Shown: positions 7,500-14,709 of the stretch, in pieces
How positions within the stretch are numbered: the stretch's first letter is position 1
Layout: the number at the start of each line of letters is the position of its first letter
Source of the DNA: Oxalobacter formigenes
GTDB taxonomy: Bacteria > Pseudomonadota > Gammaproteobacteria > Burkholderiales > Burkholderiaceae_D
Direction: 5' to 3' (one strand)
Assembly (NCBI RefSeq): GCF_027158485.1
Contig: NZ_JAMKYJ010000017.1
Length of the DNA stretch: 27,884 nucleotides
The notes under the pieces: model-generated
Told to the model about the DNA's origin: nothing
Seen by the model: only the letters and a program-made list of their open reading frames with translations
Databases searched by the model: none
Translations under genes and position numbers: made by a program

Positions 7500-8939
7500 T
7501 CAGCTTTTTTGTAAAAGCACCGGATTATTGGCCGGGCTATCGAACGCTTCGATTTCTTCATAAAAGCAGATACCGGCCCCGCCCTTTTTCTTGATTTCGT
7601 ACATGGCGTGATCTGCCTTGCGGATCAATTCCTCTGACGTATTGCCATCTTCAGGGTAACAGGCCACGCCAACGCTGGTATTGCAAAATACATTCCCTTT
7701 TTTCAGGGGCCAGGGTTTTTTGAACCGTTCGTGAATGAAATTGACCAGACTACGGATATTGTCTTTCATGACAGAACCGTTGATCAGGGCAACGAATTCA
7801 TCGCCACCGTGCCGGTACATCCGGTTTTTCAGCATCGGGATGCCGAGGAAAAATTCCCCCAGCTGGATGAGAAATTCATCGCCCGAATCGTGACCGTAAT
7901 TGTCATTGATGGCCTTGAAACCATCCAGATCGAAGAACAGCAGATAGCCATTGCCACGGTTTTGAATATGATCGATGAGGATCGTACAGTCATTGATCAG
8001 TTTCCTGCGGTTTGGAAGGCCGGTCAGTGAATCGAAATTGGCCAGATACTCGATCAGTTCTTCATTGCGTTTGTTATCGGTGATGTCTGCGCTGCTGACA
8101 ACATGGGCAAGACGGCCGTCAACCCATCGGAACGCGGCGGAAAACACCCTGAACCACGAACCGTCAAAAGGCCGCTGGTAATCCCAGATATAGACTTTGC
8201 TCGGATTTCCGTCCTCGTCAAGCAGGTTTTTCTGGGGACAGAACTCGCACGGGCCATCCTGGCCCGGAAACAAAACCTGCCAGCACACTTTTCCAAGAAA
8301 GGCCGATGGGCCGCCATAAGGCGCTGCCATGGACTTGTTCACCCACAAGACCTTGTGGGTATGAAAGTCATTGACGTAAATGTCGATTCCCGTATTGTCC
8401 AGAATGCTTTCCAGCGAATTTTTTGCAAACGAAATCTTGTTCTGGTAGACCCTGACGCCGATATACCTGCCGAGCATGGCGAGCAAAACAGAGATCCTTT
8501 TATGATCTTCATCCAGCAGTGCCTTGCCTGATCCGGTTTTGAGAAAGACAATCAGGCCAAAGATGCGTGCATTTTCGTCCACGACAGAAAACGCGGTCAC
8601 ATGCGTTGCAGATAGCGTTTCAAGCAATTGTCTTTCGCCTGTGGTGTTATCTTCCTTTTTGTCGATTGAGGTAACGACCGATTTCGCCATATGGCTGCGG
8701 AATTCAGGGTCGATCGAGTTGATGGCGAACGTTTCGCACAAGGGAAACTCATGAAGAAGATGGCGTTCCATCAGATTGAAATCATGGGCCTGGTCTGCTT
8801 CATAAACAAGGGCGCCATCAAAAGAAAAAGCCTTGCAAATCAAATCGAGAGACTTGTTGATAATGACGGTGTCTACCTGTTTTTCAACAAGCATTTCTGC
8901 CATTGTCCAGATGAGTGAATCCCTGGATTGATCTGTCAT
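7500..8939 (-). CDS. GAF-PAS-GGDEF diguanylate cyclase
   Basis: The product should make cyclic di-GMP from two GTP. In the 479-residue form starting at 8939, residues about 20-165 look like a GAF-type sensor. Residues 175-285 are a PAS domain ending in the standard ADITDNKRNEEL linker, and 300-465 are a GGDEF domain with DSLTGLPNRRKL, the substrate-helix FDLDGFKAINDNYGH and an intact RHGGDEF at 376-382. No RxxD inhibitory site is present five residues before GGDEF, so feedback inhibition is unlikely. The PAS carries Cys at 219, 231 and 234 (the latter two as CEFC), which may bind metal or respond to redox. GGAAAG precedes ATG 8939; an in-frame ATG at 8951 lacks a ribosome site. No transmembrane segment was seen, so it is cytosolic. 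Confidence 0.9.
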   Translation of the reverse strand: MTDQSRDSLIWTMAEMLVEKQVDTVIINKSLDLICKAFSFDGALVYEADQAHDFNLMERHLLHEFPLCETFAINSIDPEFRSHMAKSVVTSIDKKEDNTTGERQLLETLSATHVTAFSVVDENARIFGLIVFLKTGSGKALLDEDHKRISVLLAMLGRYIGVRVYQNKISFAKNSLESILDNTGIDIYVNDFHTHKVLWVNKSMAAPYGGPSAFLGKVCWQVLFPGQDGPCEFCPQKNLLDEDGNPSKVYIWDYQRPFDGSWFRVFSAAFRWVDGRLAHVVSSADITDNKRNEELIEYLANFDSLTGLPNRRKLINDCTILIDHIQNRGNGYLLFFDLDGFKAINDNYGHDSGDEFLIQLGEFFLGIPMLKNRMYRHGGDEFVALINGSVMKDNIRSLVNFIHERFKKPWPLKKGNVFCNTSVGVACYPEDGNTSEELIRKADHAMYEIKKKGGAGICFYEEIEAFDSPANNPVLLQKS

Positions 8940-9082
8940 ATTTCTTTCCATCACGAAGTGACTGTCTGAATCGGGCGATATCGGTTTATCGACACTGATT
9001 CACCCGATGGCAATCGGAAAAATTGTCTAAAAGCCAATTCCGGATTTTTGTTGCATGGGAGACAAATTTCTTCCATAACAAA

Positions 9083-9110
9083 ATTCTAGGGAAGAAATAA
9101 AGAAAGTCAA
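9083..9110 (-). promoter_or_regulatory. Sigma-70-type promoter for the diguanylate cyclase gene
   Basis: On the minus strand TTGACT (9105-9110) and TAGAAT (9083-9088) are separated by 16 bp. They point at the cyclase gene, leaving an untranslated leader of roughly 135 nt before ATG 8939. Confidence 0.5.
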
Positions 9111-9237
9111 TAAATTGGCTGGGAACTTTCCTAAATAAACAACATGTGGACATTCATGTTTTTTTCAAACCCGCTTTTACGTTATCTAAAAAATATAATG
9201 TTTTCCTTCAGGGCTGCATGTCTTGAGGAACGGCGGC

Positions 9238-10152
9238 TTACATGCGCAGTTCCCGCACTTTATTGATATTGCGCGATGGCGGTTCGCCGAAAAGCCGTTT
9301 GTATTCCCTGTTGAACTGGGTCGGACTTTCGTAACCGACGGCCATGCAGGCATTGGCGGCATATTCATTTTCGACCAGCATCAGCCTTTGGGCTTCGTAT
9401 AGCCGAAGGCGCTTTTGAAACTGGAGCGGGGAAAGCGATGTCAGTTGTTTGAAATGCCGGTGAAAGGTCGACGTTGCCATGTTGACTTTTTTTGCCAATT
9501 CATCGACTTGTACGGGTTCTTTATAGTTGTTTCTTAACCATGAAATGGCTTGTGCCACCTGATTTCCCTGCGTTCCGAATGTATTGACGGTCCTTAAAAA
9601 CGAGCCCTGTGGCCCGATCAGCAGGCGGTAATGGATTTCACGGAGGATCATCGGGGCCATGACCGGTATCTGTTCGGGTTTTTCAAGCAGATCCAGCAAT
9701 CGGGCAAATGCATCCAGAATGTCCGGATCGGTCCGGGTCAGGGACAGGCCGCAGTCCGGTTCATTGCCTGTTTTCGGTGGTGGCGGGATTTCGGCAGCCA
9801 GCTGGGTTGTCAGCGATTTGTCGAGTCTGATGCCCATGCCGAGGAATGGATTGTCCGGCGTGGCGTCGAGGATAGTGTTTTTGGCTGGCAAATCGATTCC
9901 ATTGACGAGACAATATCCTTCCCCGTAACGGTATTCCCTGCTGCCGATGTACGAATGCTTTTGTCCCTGGATGATCACGCCGACGGCAGGTTCATAGAAA
10001 CAGTTTTCCGGACATTCACATTCGTTCTTCCTGAAAAGAAAGAAACCGTTGACCGGTGTCTGGTATTCACCGCTTTCAGGCAGCCATTTCAAAAGTTTTT
10101 CCTTGATCGGGTCATTTTTGTTTTCAAAGCCGGTTTGATTGTCTTGTCCCAT
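9238..10152 (-). CDS. AraC-family transcriptional regulator with AraC_N domain (YqhC-like)
   Basis: The 304-residue product has an N-terminal AraC-type cupin-like regulatory domain (about 25-165, including VIIQGQKHSYIGSREYRYGEGYCLVNGIDLPA). It ends in two helix-turn-helix motifs (about 194-300) with AQAISWLRNNYKEPVQVDELAKKVNMATSTFHRHFK and AANACMAVGYESPTQFNREYKRLFG. E. coli YqhC, of the same architecture, activates alcohol dehydrogenase and aldo/keto reductase genes in response to aldehydes. Here the gene is divergent from exactly such genes, so local control of that operon is a strong inference. AAGGGA precedes ATG 10152. An N-terminal CECPENC Cys cluster (around residue 47) is unusual and could be a thiol or electrophile sensor. 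Confidence 0.92.
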   Translation of the reverse strand: MGQDNQTGFENKNDPIKEKLLKWLPESGEYQTPVNGFFLFRKNECECPENCFYEPAVGVIIQGQKHSYIGSREYRYGEGYCLVNGIDLPAKNTILDATPDNPFLGMGIRLDKSLTTQLAAEIPPPPKTGNEPDCGLSLTRTDPDILDAFARLLDLLEKPEQIPVMAPMILREIHYRLLIGPQGSFLRTVNTFGTQGNQVAQAISWLRNNYKEPVQVDELAKKVNMATSTFHRHFKQLTSLSPLQFQKRLRLYEAQRLMLVENEYAANACMAVGYESPTQFNREYKRLFGEPPSRNINKVRELRM

Positions 10153-10332
10153 GATGAAAATTCCCTTTTACGTCAATAAACGATTGAAAACACATTGTCT
10201 TTTTACCAGATTGTCTTCCGTTTTTGTAGATGGTTGAGAGAAATAGGCAATAAGAAGGCAGTTTCGTATCTATATCCGGCATTCGGCAAAGCTTTATATT
10301 TCAGGCATCGCAGGACGTTGGCAACAGGATTT

Positions 10333-10370
10333 TCCTGACGGAAATCGTCTCTGTCCTGACAGAAATTCGT
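10333..10370 (+). promoter_or_regulatory. Direct-repeat operator candidate for the AraC-type regulator
   Basis: Two near-identical copies, TCCTGACGGAAATCGT from 10333 and TCCTGACAGAAATTCGT from 10354, start exactly 21 bp (two helical turns) apart. They lie 26-63 bp before the start of the alcohol dehydrogenase gene. AraC-family proteins commonly bind such tandem direct half-sites next to the promoter they activate. Confidence 0.5.
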
Positions 10371-10395
10371 TGTTCACATTTTGATGAGGTTTGCC

Positions 10396-11451
10396 ATGAA
10401 AACAATTGCTTATGCATCGCATTCTCCTGATTCCCCGCTGGTTCCCTATTCTTTCGAACGACGCGAGCTTCGCGATAACGACGTTGCCATGGAAGTCCTG
10501 TATTGCGGTGTTTGCCATTCCGATATGCACATGTCCCATAACGATTGGGGCATGACGGTCTATCCGGTTGTCCCGGGGCATGAAATTATCGGACGGGTGA
10601 CTGCAGTAGGGTCGAAGGTGACTCGATACAAGACTGGTGATGCCGTTGCGGTCGGCTGCATGGTCGACAGTTGTATGGAATGCGACCAGTGCCATCACGG
10701 GGAAGAACAGCTCTGCCGTGAGGGCATGACGATGACGTATAGCAGCCTGGACAGGATTGACCATACCGTGACTCAGGGGGGATATTCAAAATATCTTGTC
10801 GTCCGTGAGGAATTCGTTTTGCGTGTTCCGGACGGACTTGATCTTTCTCGTGCCGCGCCGCTTTTATGCGCGGGTATCACGACGTATTCGCCACTCAGGA
10901 CATGGGATGTCGGCCCGGGCAGCCGTGTCGGGGTGATTGGCATGGGTGGTCTCGGCCATATGGCGATCAAGCTGGCTGTCGGGCTGGGAGCTGAGGTCAC
11001 TGTATTGAGCCGCTCGGAAGGCAAACGGGCTGATGCGATGGAATTGGGTGCCGACAAGTTCCTGATTTCGAGTGACGCATCTGCGATGGACAAGGCACAG
11101 TCGTCTTTCGACCTGATTATCGATACCGTTCCCGTCAAACACGACCTGAACCCGTACACCCCGTTACTGGATATCGACGGCACGCTTGTCATCGTCGGAC
11201 AGGTCGGGCCAGTCGCCGAGGTCAATACGGCGCCTCTTCTGTTCGGGCGTCGACGTATAGCGGCTTCACCGATTGGTGGCATTCGTGAAACGCAGGAATT
11301 GCTCGATTTCTGTGCCCGTAAAAACATTCTGCCTGAATGCGAAATCATCCGGATGGACGAGATCAACACGGCTTTTGAACGGATGGAGCGTTCCGATGTG
11401 CATTATCGCTTTGTGATCGATATGGCCACGCTTGAAACTGAAAAAAAATAA
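10396..11451 (+). CDS. Zinc-dependent alcohol/aldehyde dehydrogenase, CAD type (YahK/AdhC-like)
   Basis: The enzyme reduces aldehydes to alcohols with NAD(P)H or the reverse, in the cytosol. The 351-residue product has the cinnamyl-alcohol-dehydrogenase-type pattern CGVCHSDMHMSHNDWG (catalytic-zinc C40) and PGHEIIG (H62, E63). The structural-zinc Cys set is C93, C96, C99 and C107 within DSCMECDQCHHGEEQLC, and the Rossmann motif is GMGGLGHMAIKLA. ATG 10396 is preferred because GAGG lies 6 nt before it; TTG 10381 and ATG 10384 have no ribosome site. It is the first gene of a five-gene rightward run that faces the AraC-type regulator. The real substrate is unknown; aldehyde detoxification is likely by analogy with YqhD/YahK. 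Confidence 0.92.
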   Translation: MKTIAYASHSPDSPLVPYSFERRELRDNDVAMEVLYCGVCHSDMHMSHNDWGMTVYPVVPGHEIIGRVTAVGSKVTRYKTGDAVAVGCMVDSCMECDQCHHGEEQLCREGMTMTYSSLDRIDHTVTQGGYSKYLVVREEFVLRVPDGLDLSRAAPLLCAGITTYSPLRTWDVGPGSRVGVIGMGGLGHMAIKLAVGLGAEVTVLSRSEGKRADAMELGADKFLISSDASAMDKAQSSFDLIIDTVPVKHDLNPYTPLLDIDGTLVIVGQVGPVAEVNTAPLLFGRRRIAASPIGGIRETQELLDFCARKNILPECEIIRMDEINTAFERMERSDVHYRFVIDMATLETEKK

Positions 11452-11466
11452 GAAGGGTCGATGGTT

Positions 11467-12462
11467 ATGGAAAAAAGAAAATTGGGAACCGGTGGCCTTG
11501 CAGTCTCGGCTCTCGGGCTTGGCTGCATGGGTATGAGTTTCGGCTATGGGCCTGCCGGGAATAAAAACGACATGATCGGCGTCATCCGTTCGGCATTCGA
11601 ACATGGAGTGACTTTTTTCGATACGGCGGAAGTGTATGGGCCCTTCACGAATGAAAAACTGGTGGGTGAAGCGCTTGCGCCCTTCCGCTACGACGTGACG
11701 ATAGCCACCAAGTTCGGCTTTGTCGCCAATGCCGGTGACGACGGAAAATGGACGAAACTGGACAGCCGTCCCAGGCATATCCGTGAAGTGGCTGAAGCGT
11801 CTTTGAAACGCCTGAAGACAGATGTGATCGACCTGTTTTACCAGCATCGTGTCGATCCTGAAGTGCCGATCGAGGATGTGGCCGGTACGGTTAAGGATCT
11901 GATTGCCGAAGGCAAGGTCAGGTATTTCGGCCTGTCCGAAGCCGGTGTCGATATCATCCGGCGTGCGCATGCCGTTTGCCCTGTTACCGCCCTTCAAAGC
12001 GAATATTCGCTCTGGTGGCGTGAACCGGAAAAGGAAATTATTCCGGCACTGGAAGAACTCGGTATCGGTTTTGTGCCATTCAGTCCGCTTGGAAAAGGTT
12101 TTCTGACGGGGAAAATGAATGAGAAAACGACTTTCGATGCATCCGATTTCAGGAATACGTTGCCGCGTTTTACACCGGAAGCCTTGAAAGCGAATCAGGC
12201 GATGGCCGGTCTGGTTGGAAAAATGGCTGAACGGAAAAAAGCGACTCCGGCGCAAATTGCACTGGCATGGGTTTTGGCGCAAAAGCCCTGGATGGTTCCG
12301 ATTCCGGGTACGACGAAACAGGCACGACTGGAAGAAAACATCGGTTCGGTCAATGTCGAACTGTCGGCGGAAGATTTGCTGGAAATCGATTATGCCGCGT
12401 CGAAAATCAGTCTGGTTGGCGACAGGTACCCGGAAAAATACGCAAGGATGATCAGCCGATAG
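11467..12462 (+). CDS. Aldo/keto reductase
   Basis: The product (331 residues from ATG 11467) reduces carbonyls with NADPH on a TIM barrel in the cytosol. The AKR catalytic tetrad is visible: D52 and Y57 in FFDTAEVYG, K82 in ATKFGF, and His in LFYQHRVD near residue 122. The cofactor-binding part contains PIPGTTKQARLEENIGSVNVELS. The sequence start KRKLGTGGLAVSALGLGCMGMSFGYG is typical of the YajO/AKR13-type group. GAAGGG (11452-11457) is 9 nt from ATG 11467; ATG 11461, two codons up, is only 3 nt away and less likely. It begins 15 nt after the dehydrogenase stop, so both are in one operon. Confidence 0.92.
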   Translation: MEKRKLGTGGLAVSALGLGCMGMSFGYGPAGNKNDMIGVIRSAFEHGVTFFDTAEVYGPFTNEKLVGEALAPFRYDVTIATKFGFVANAGDDGKWTKLDSRPRHIREVAEASLKRLKTDVIDLFYQHRVDPEVPIEDVAGTVKDLIAEGKVRYFGLSEAGVDIIRRAHAVCPVTALQSEYSLWWREPEKEIIPALEELGIGFVPFSPLGKGFLTGKMNEKTTFDASDFRNTLPRFTPEALKANQAMAGLVGKMAERKKATPAQIALAWVLAQKPWMVPIPGTTKQARLEENIGSVNVELSAEDLLEIDYAASKISLVGDRYPEKYARMISR

Positions 12463-12521
12463 GCTGATTTTTCCGGGAACCGTATTGGCGGGAACCCGGT
12501 CTTTTAAAGAAGGATCAGAAA

Positions 12522-13271
12522 ATGGCAGGAAAATCGTTTTCGAAACTGGCAGCGGTAATGTTTGCCCTGCTGTGTCTGGGCAATCTGGCAAGGGCGGATG
12601 ACATGGAAAAGCTTAAAACGGCGCTTGACGCCAGACAGGAAAAGATCGTGACGATCGCGGCTTTCACGGCCAATGGCAATTTGCCGGAACTGAAAACGGC
12701 ATTGAACGGTGGCCTTGATGCCGGTTTGACGGTCAATGAGATCAAGGAGGTATTGATACAGTTGTATGCTTACGCTGGTTTTCCGAGAAGCCTGAACGGT
12801 ATCCAGACGTTCATGACGGTTATGGATGAGCGGGAAAAAGCCGGTATTGCCGATCCCGCCGGTGCACAAGGGACAGCACTTCCGGCCGGTACGAATCGGG
12901 ATGCCTATGGTGAAGCGGTTCGCATGAGATTGTCCGGCGTGACAGAGGTTCCGGCAAAAAGCGGATACCAGCTTTTCGCCCCGGGGATCGATGTCTTTTT
13001 GAAGGAACATCTGTTTGCCGATATTTTCGGGCGTGGTGTGCTGGAGTTTTCCGACCGGGAAATCGCGACGGTTGCCGCTCTCGCCGCTCTGGGCGGAACG
13101 GATGCCCAGCTTCAGTATCATTTGAATGCCGCCATGAACGTCGGCCTGAGCCAGCAACAACTGGCGGGAATCATTTCGGTTCTGGAGAAGGACGTCGGGA
13201 AAAATGAAAGTGCGTTTGCCGGAAAAGTATTTGGCGAGGTGTTGAAAAAGCGCTCGAATATCAATCCGTAA
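12522..13271 (+). CDS. Exported carboxymuconolactone decarboxylase-fold protein (two CMD repeats)
   Basis: The 249-residue product carries a signal peptide (MAGKSFSKLAAVMFALLCLGNLARA), so it should act in the periplasm, unlike the classical enzyme. Two AhpD/CMD-like helical repeats follow. The first is about 35-95 (EKIVTIAAFTANGNLPELKTALNGGLDAGLTVNEIKEVLIQLYAYAGFPRSLNG). The second is about 170-235 (REIATVAALAALGGTDAQLQYHLNAAMNVGLSQQQLAGI). No CxxC is present, so AhpD-type peroxidase activity is not expected. AAGGA precedes ATG 12522. It starts 59 nt after the aldo/keto reductase gene. Such exported CMD proteins often sit beside cupins and reductases, but their reaction is not established. 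Confidence 0.88.
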   Translation: MAGKSFSKLAAVMFALLCLGNLARADDMEKLKTALDARQEKIVTIAAFTANGNLPELKTALNGGLDAGLTVNEIKEVLIQLYAYAGFPRSLNGIQTFMTVMDEREKAGIADPAGAQGTALPAGTNRDAYGEAVRMRLSGVTEVPAKSGYQLFAPGIDVFLKEHLFADIFGRGVLEFSDREIATVAALAALGGTDAQLQYHLNAAMNVGLSQQQLAGIISVLEKDVGKNESAFAGKVFGEVLKKRSNINP

Positions 13272-13306
13272 ATGGTTGAATTATCATTATTTTCAGGGAA
13301 AATATA

Positions 13307-14050
13307 ATGGACAATATTGGGAATAAGGTCGTTATCGTCACAGGTGCCAGCAGCGGAATCGGTGAAGCGATAGTCCGCAAGCTCGCGGCTGACGGCGCTA
13401 TCGTTGTTTTGGCAGCGAGAAGAAAGGACAGGCTGGAAAAAATTGCCGGTGACATCAATGCATCCGGTGGAAAAGCCTTGTATTACACTGTCGATGTGAC
13501 GGTCGAAAAACAGGTCAGGGAGTTGGTCGATGATGTCGTTGCCAGATTGGGGCGGGTGGATGTCATGGTCGGTAATGCGGGGTTGATGGCTCAGGCCCCT
13601 CTTTCATCGCTGAAAGTGGATGAATGGGACCGGATGATCGACATCAATATCAAGGGTGTTTTGTACGGTGTCGCGGCCGTATGGCCTGTTTTCGAAAAAC
13701 AGCAGTCCGGCCATTTCATCAATATCTCATCCGTGGCGGGCATCAAGGTCGCCGCAGGAACGGGGACGGTTTATTCTGCAACCAAGTATGCCGTACGTGC
13801 CCTCTCCGAAGGCATTCGTGTGGAATCGGCAGGCAAATTCCGTTCGACGGTCATTTATCCGGGCTATGTGGAATCCGAATTGATGTATGGCAGTTCGGAT
13901 GAAAAGACGCGTGAAGCGGTCATCGCGGGTTATGCAAAATATGCCATTCCTGCCGCGAGCGTTGCCAATGCTGTGGCGTATGCCATTTCACAGCCGGCTG
14001 ATACGGCGATTAATGAAATTGTCATCCGGCCGACTTCACAGGAATTCTGA
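13307..14050 (+). CDS. Short-chain dehydrogenase/reductase (classical SDR)
   Basis: A classical SDR of 247 residues, expected to be an NADP(H)-dependent carbonyl or alcohol oxidoreductase in the cytosol. TGASSGIGE at 12-20 is the cofactor glycine motif. The basic residues after the second strand (AARRKDR) favour NADP. NAG is at 90-92, and the catalytic Ser near 141-142, Y156 and K160 lie in YSATK. The start is preceded by AGGGAA. It begins 35 nt after the CMD gene in the same orientation, so it belongs to the same operon. The closest general group is the YdfG/serine-dehydrogenase-like SDRs. The substrate is unknown. Confidence 0.92.
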   Translation: MDNIGNKVVIVTGASSGIGEAIVRKLAADGAIVVLAARRKDRLEKIAGDINASGGKALYYTVDVTVEKQVRELVDDVVARLGRVDVMVGNAGLMAQAPLSSLKVDEWDRMIDINIKGVLYGVAAVWPVFEKQQSGHFINISSVAGIKVAAGTGTVYSATKYAVRALSEGIRVESAGKFRSTVIYPGYVESELMYGSSDEKTREAVIAGYAKYAIPAASVANAVAYAISQPADTAINEIVIRPTSQEF

Positions 14051-14073
14051 ATACTGTCTTGATTGGGTAAAGA

Positions 14074-14574
14074 ATGGAAATGAATCGGATTTTAAGAATG
14101 GCTCTCGTTCCCGTTTTGTTTGCCGCAGCGGCAGCTCAGGCCGGGACGGGAAGTGACGAAATGGTATCAAAGGCACAAACGGTGTCGAAAAGCGGATCAG
14201 AGGCTTCGTTTAAGGGGCCTGAACAGTTTTTTACCGGAAACGTAAACGTTTATATGTCGTTTTCACCCACGGCGGAACTGCCTGCCTCCGGTGCTTTCGT
14301 GATTTTTGAGCCCGGCGCGCGTTCGGCATGGCACACGCACCCGGCTGGTCAGACCCTGATCGTCATTTCCGGTGCCGGTCTTACGCAGGAATGGGGGCAG
14401 CCGGTGGTCGAAATCCATCCAGGTGACGTGATCCGCTGCCCTGCCGGAGTCAAACACTGGCATGGGGCGGCACCGGGCTCCGCCATGACGCATCTTGCGA
14501 TAACAGGCGATGTAAACGGCAAGAATGTCGACTGGATGGAAAAGGTAACGGATGAGCAATATCGGGGAAAATGA
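14074..14574 (+). CDS. Exported single-domain cupin, manganese hydroxynitrile lyase-like
   Basis: The 166-residue product has a signal peptide (MNRILRMALVPVLFAAAAAQAG) and then one cupin domain. From memory, its core closely matches the Granulicella tundricola cupin hydroxynitrile lyase (GtHNL). They share the stretches FEPGAR-AWHTHP-GQTLIV and KHWHGAAP-AMTHLAI, and the C-terminal DWMEKVTDEQYR is almost the same. The metal ligands of that enzyme (two His of HTH, Gln, His) align with H87, H89, Q93 and H128. GtHNL-type proteins have no known natural cyanohydrin role, so the biological reaction is open. The gene is 23 nt after the SDR and ends the operon. Export together with the CMD protein suggests a periplasmic step paired with cytosolic reductases. 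Confidence 0.88.
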   Translation: MEMNRILRMALVPVLFAAAAAQAGTGSDEMVSKAQTVSKSGSEASFKGPEQFFTGNVNVYMSFSPTAELPASGAFVIFEPGARSAWHTHPAGQTLIVISGAGLTQEWGQPVVEIHPGDVIRCPAGVKHWHGAAPGSAMTHLAITGDVNGKNVDWMEKVTDEQYRGK

Positions 14575-14639
14575 CTCTGTTTTTTCTGTTTCCCTTAAAA
14601 AGCATCCTTGCCATTCAAAATTGCAATATCAGGTAAACT

Positions 14640-14683
14640 ACCGGCTTCAGGCGACTTTCCCGAAAGGAGGTCGCCTGTCCGGT
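14640..14683 (+). promoter_or_regulatory. Long stem-loop holding an AGGAGG in its loop, upstream of the metallophosphoesterase gene
   Basis: Two stacked helices are visible: ACCGG (14640-14644) with CCGGT (14679-14683), and AGGCGAC (14649-14655) with GTCGCCT (14670-14676). A perfect Shine-Dalgarno-like AGGAGG at 14665-14670 is in the loop and stem edge. The next usable ATG (14710) is 39 nt further on. No T run follows, so it is not a standard terminator of the operon upstream. Confidence 0.5.
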
Positions 14684-14709
14684 TTCCCTCTGCTGAAAGC
14701 CATAAAAGC

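Noticed and set aside
11266..12591. Leftward open frame of 441 codons
   Set aside because: It is antisense to the alcohol dehydrogenase end, the whole aldo/keto reductase and the CMD gene start. Its translation is rich in Arg, Phe, His and Gln with no motif, while the plus strand encodes an unmistakable aldo/keto reductase.
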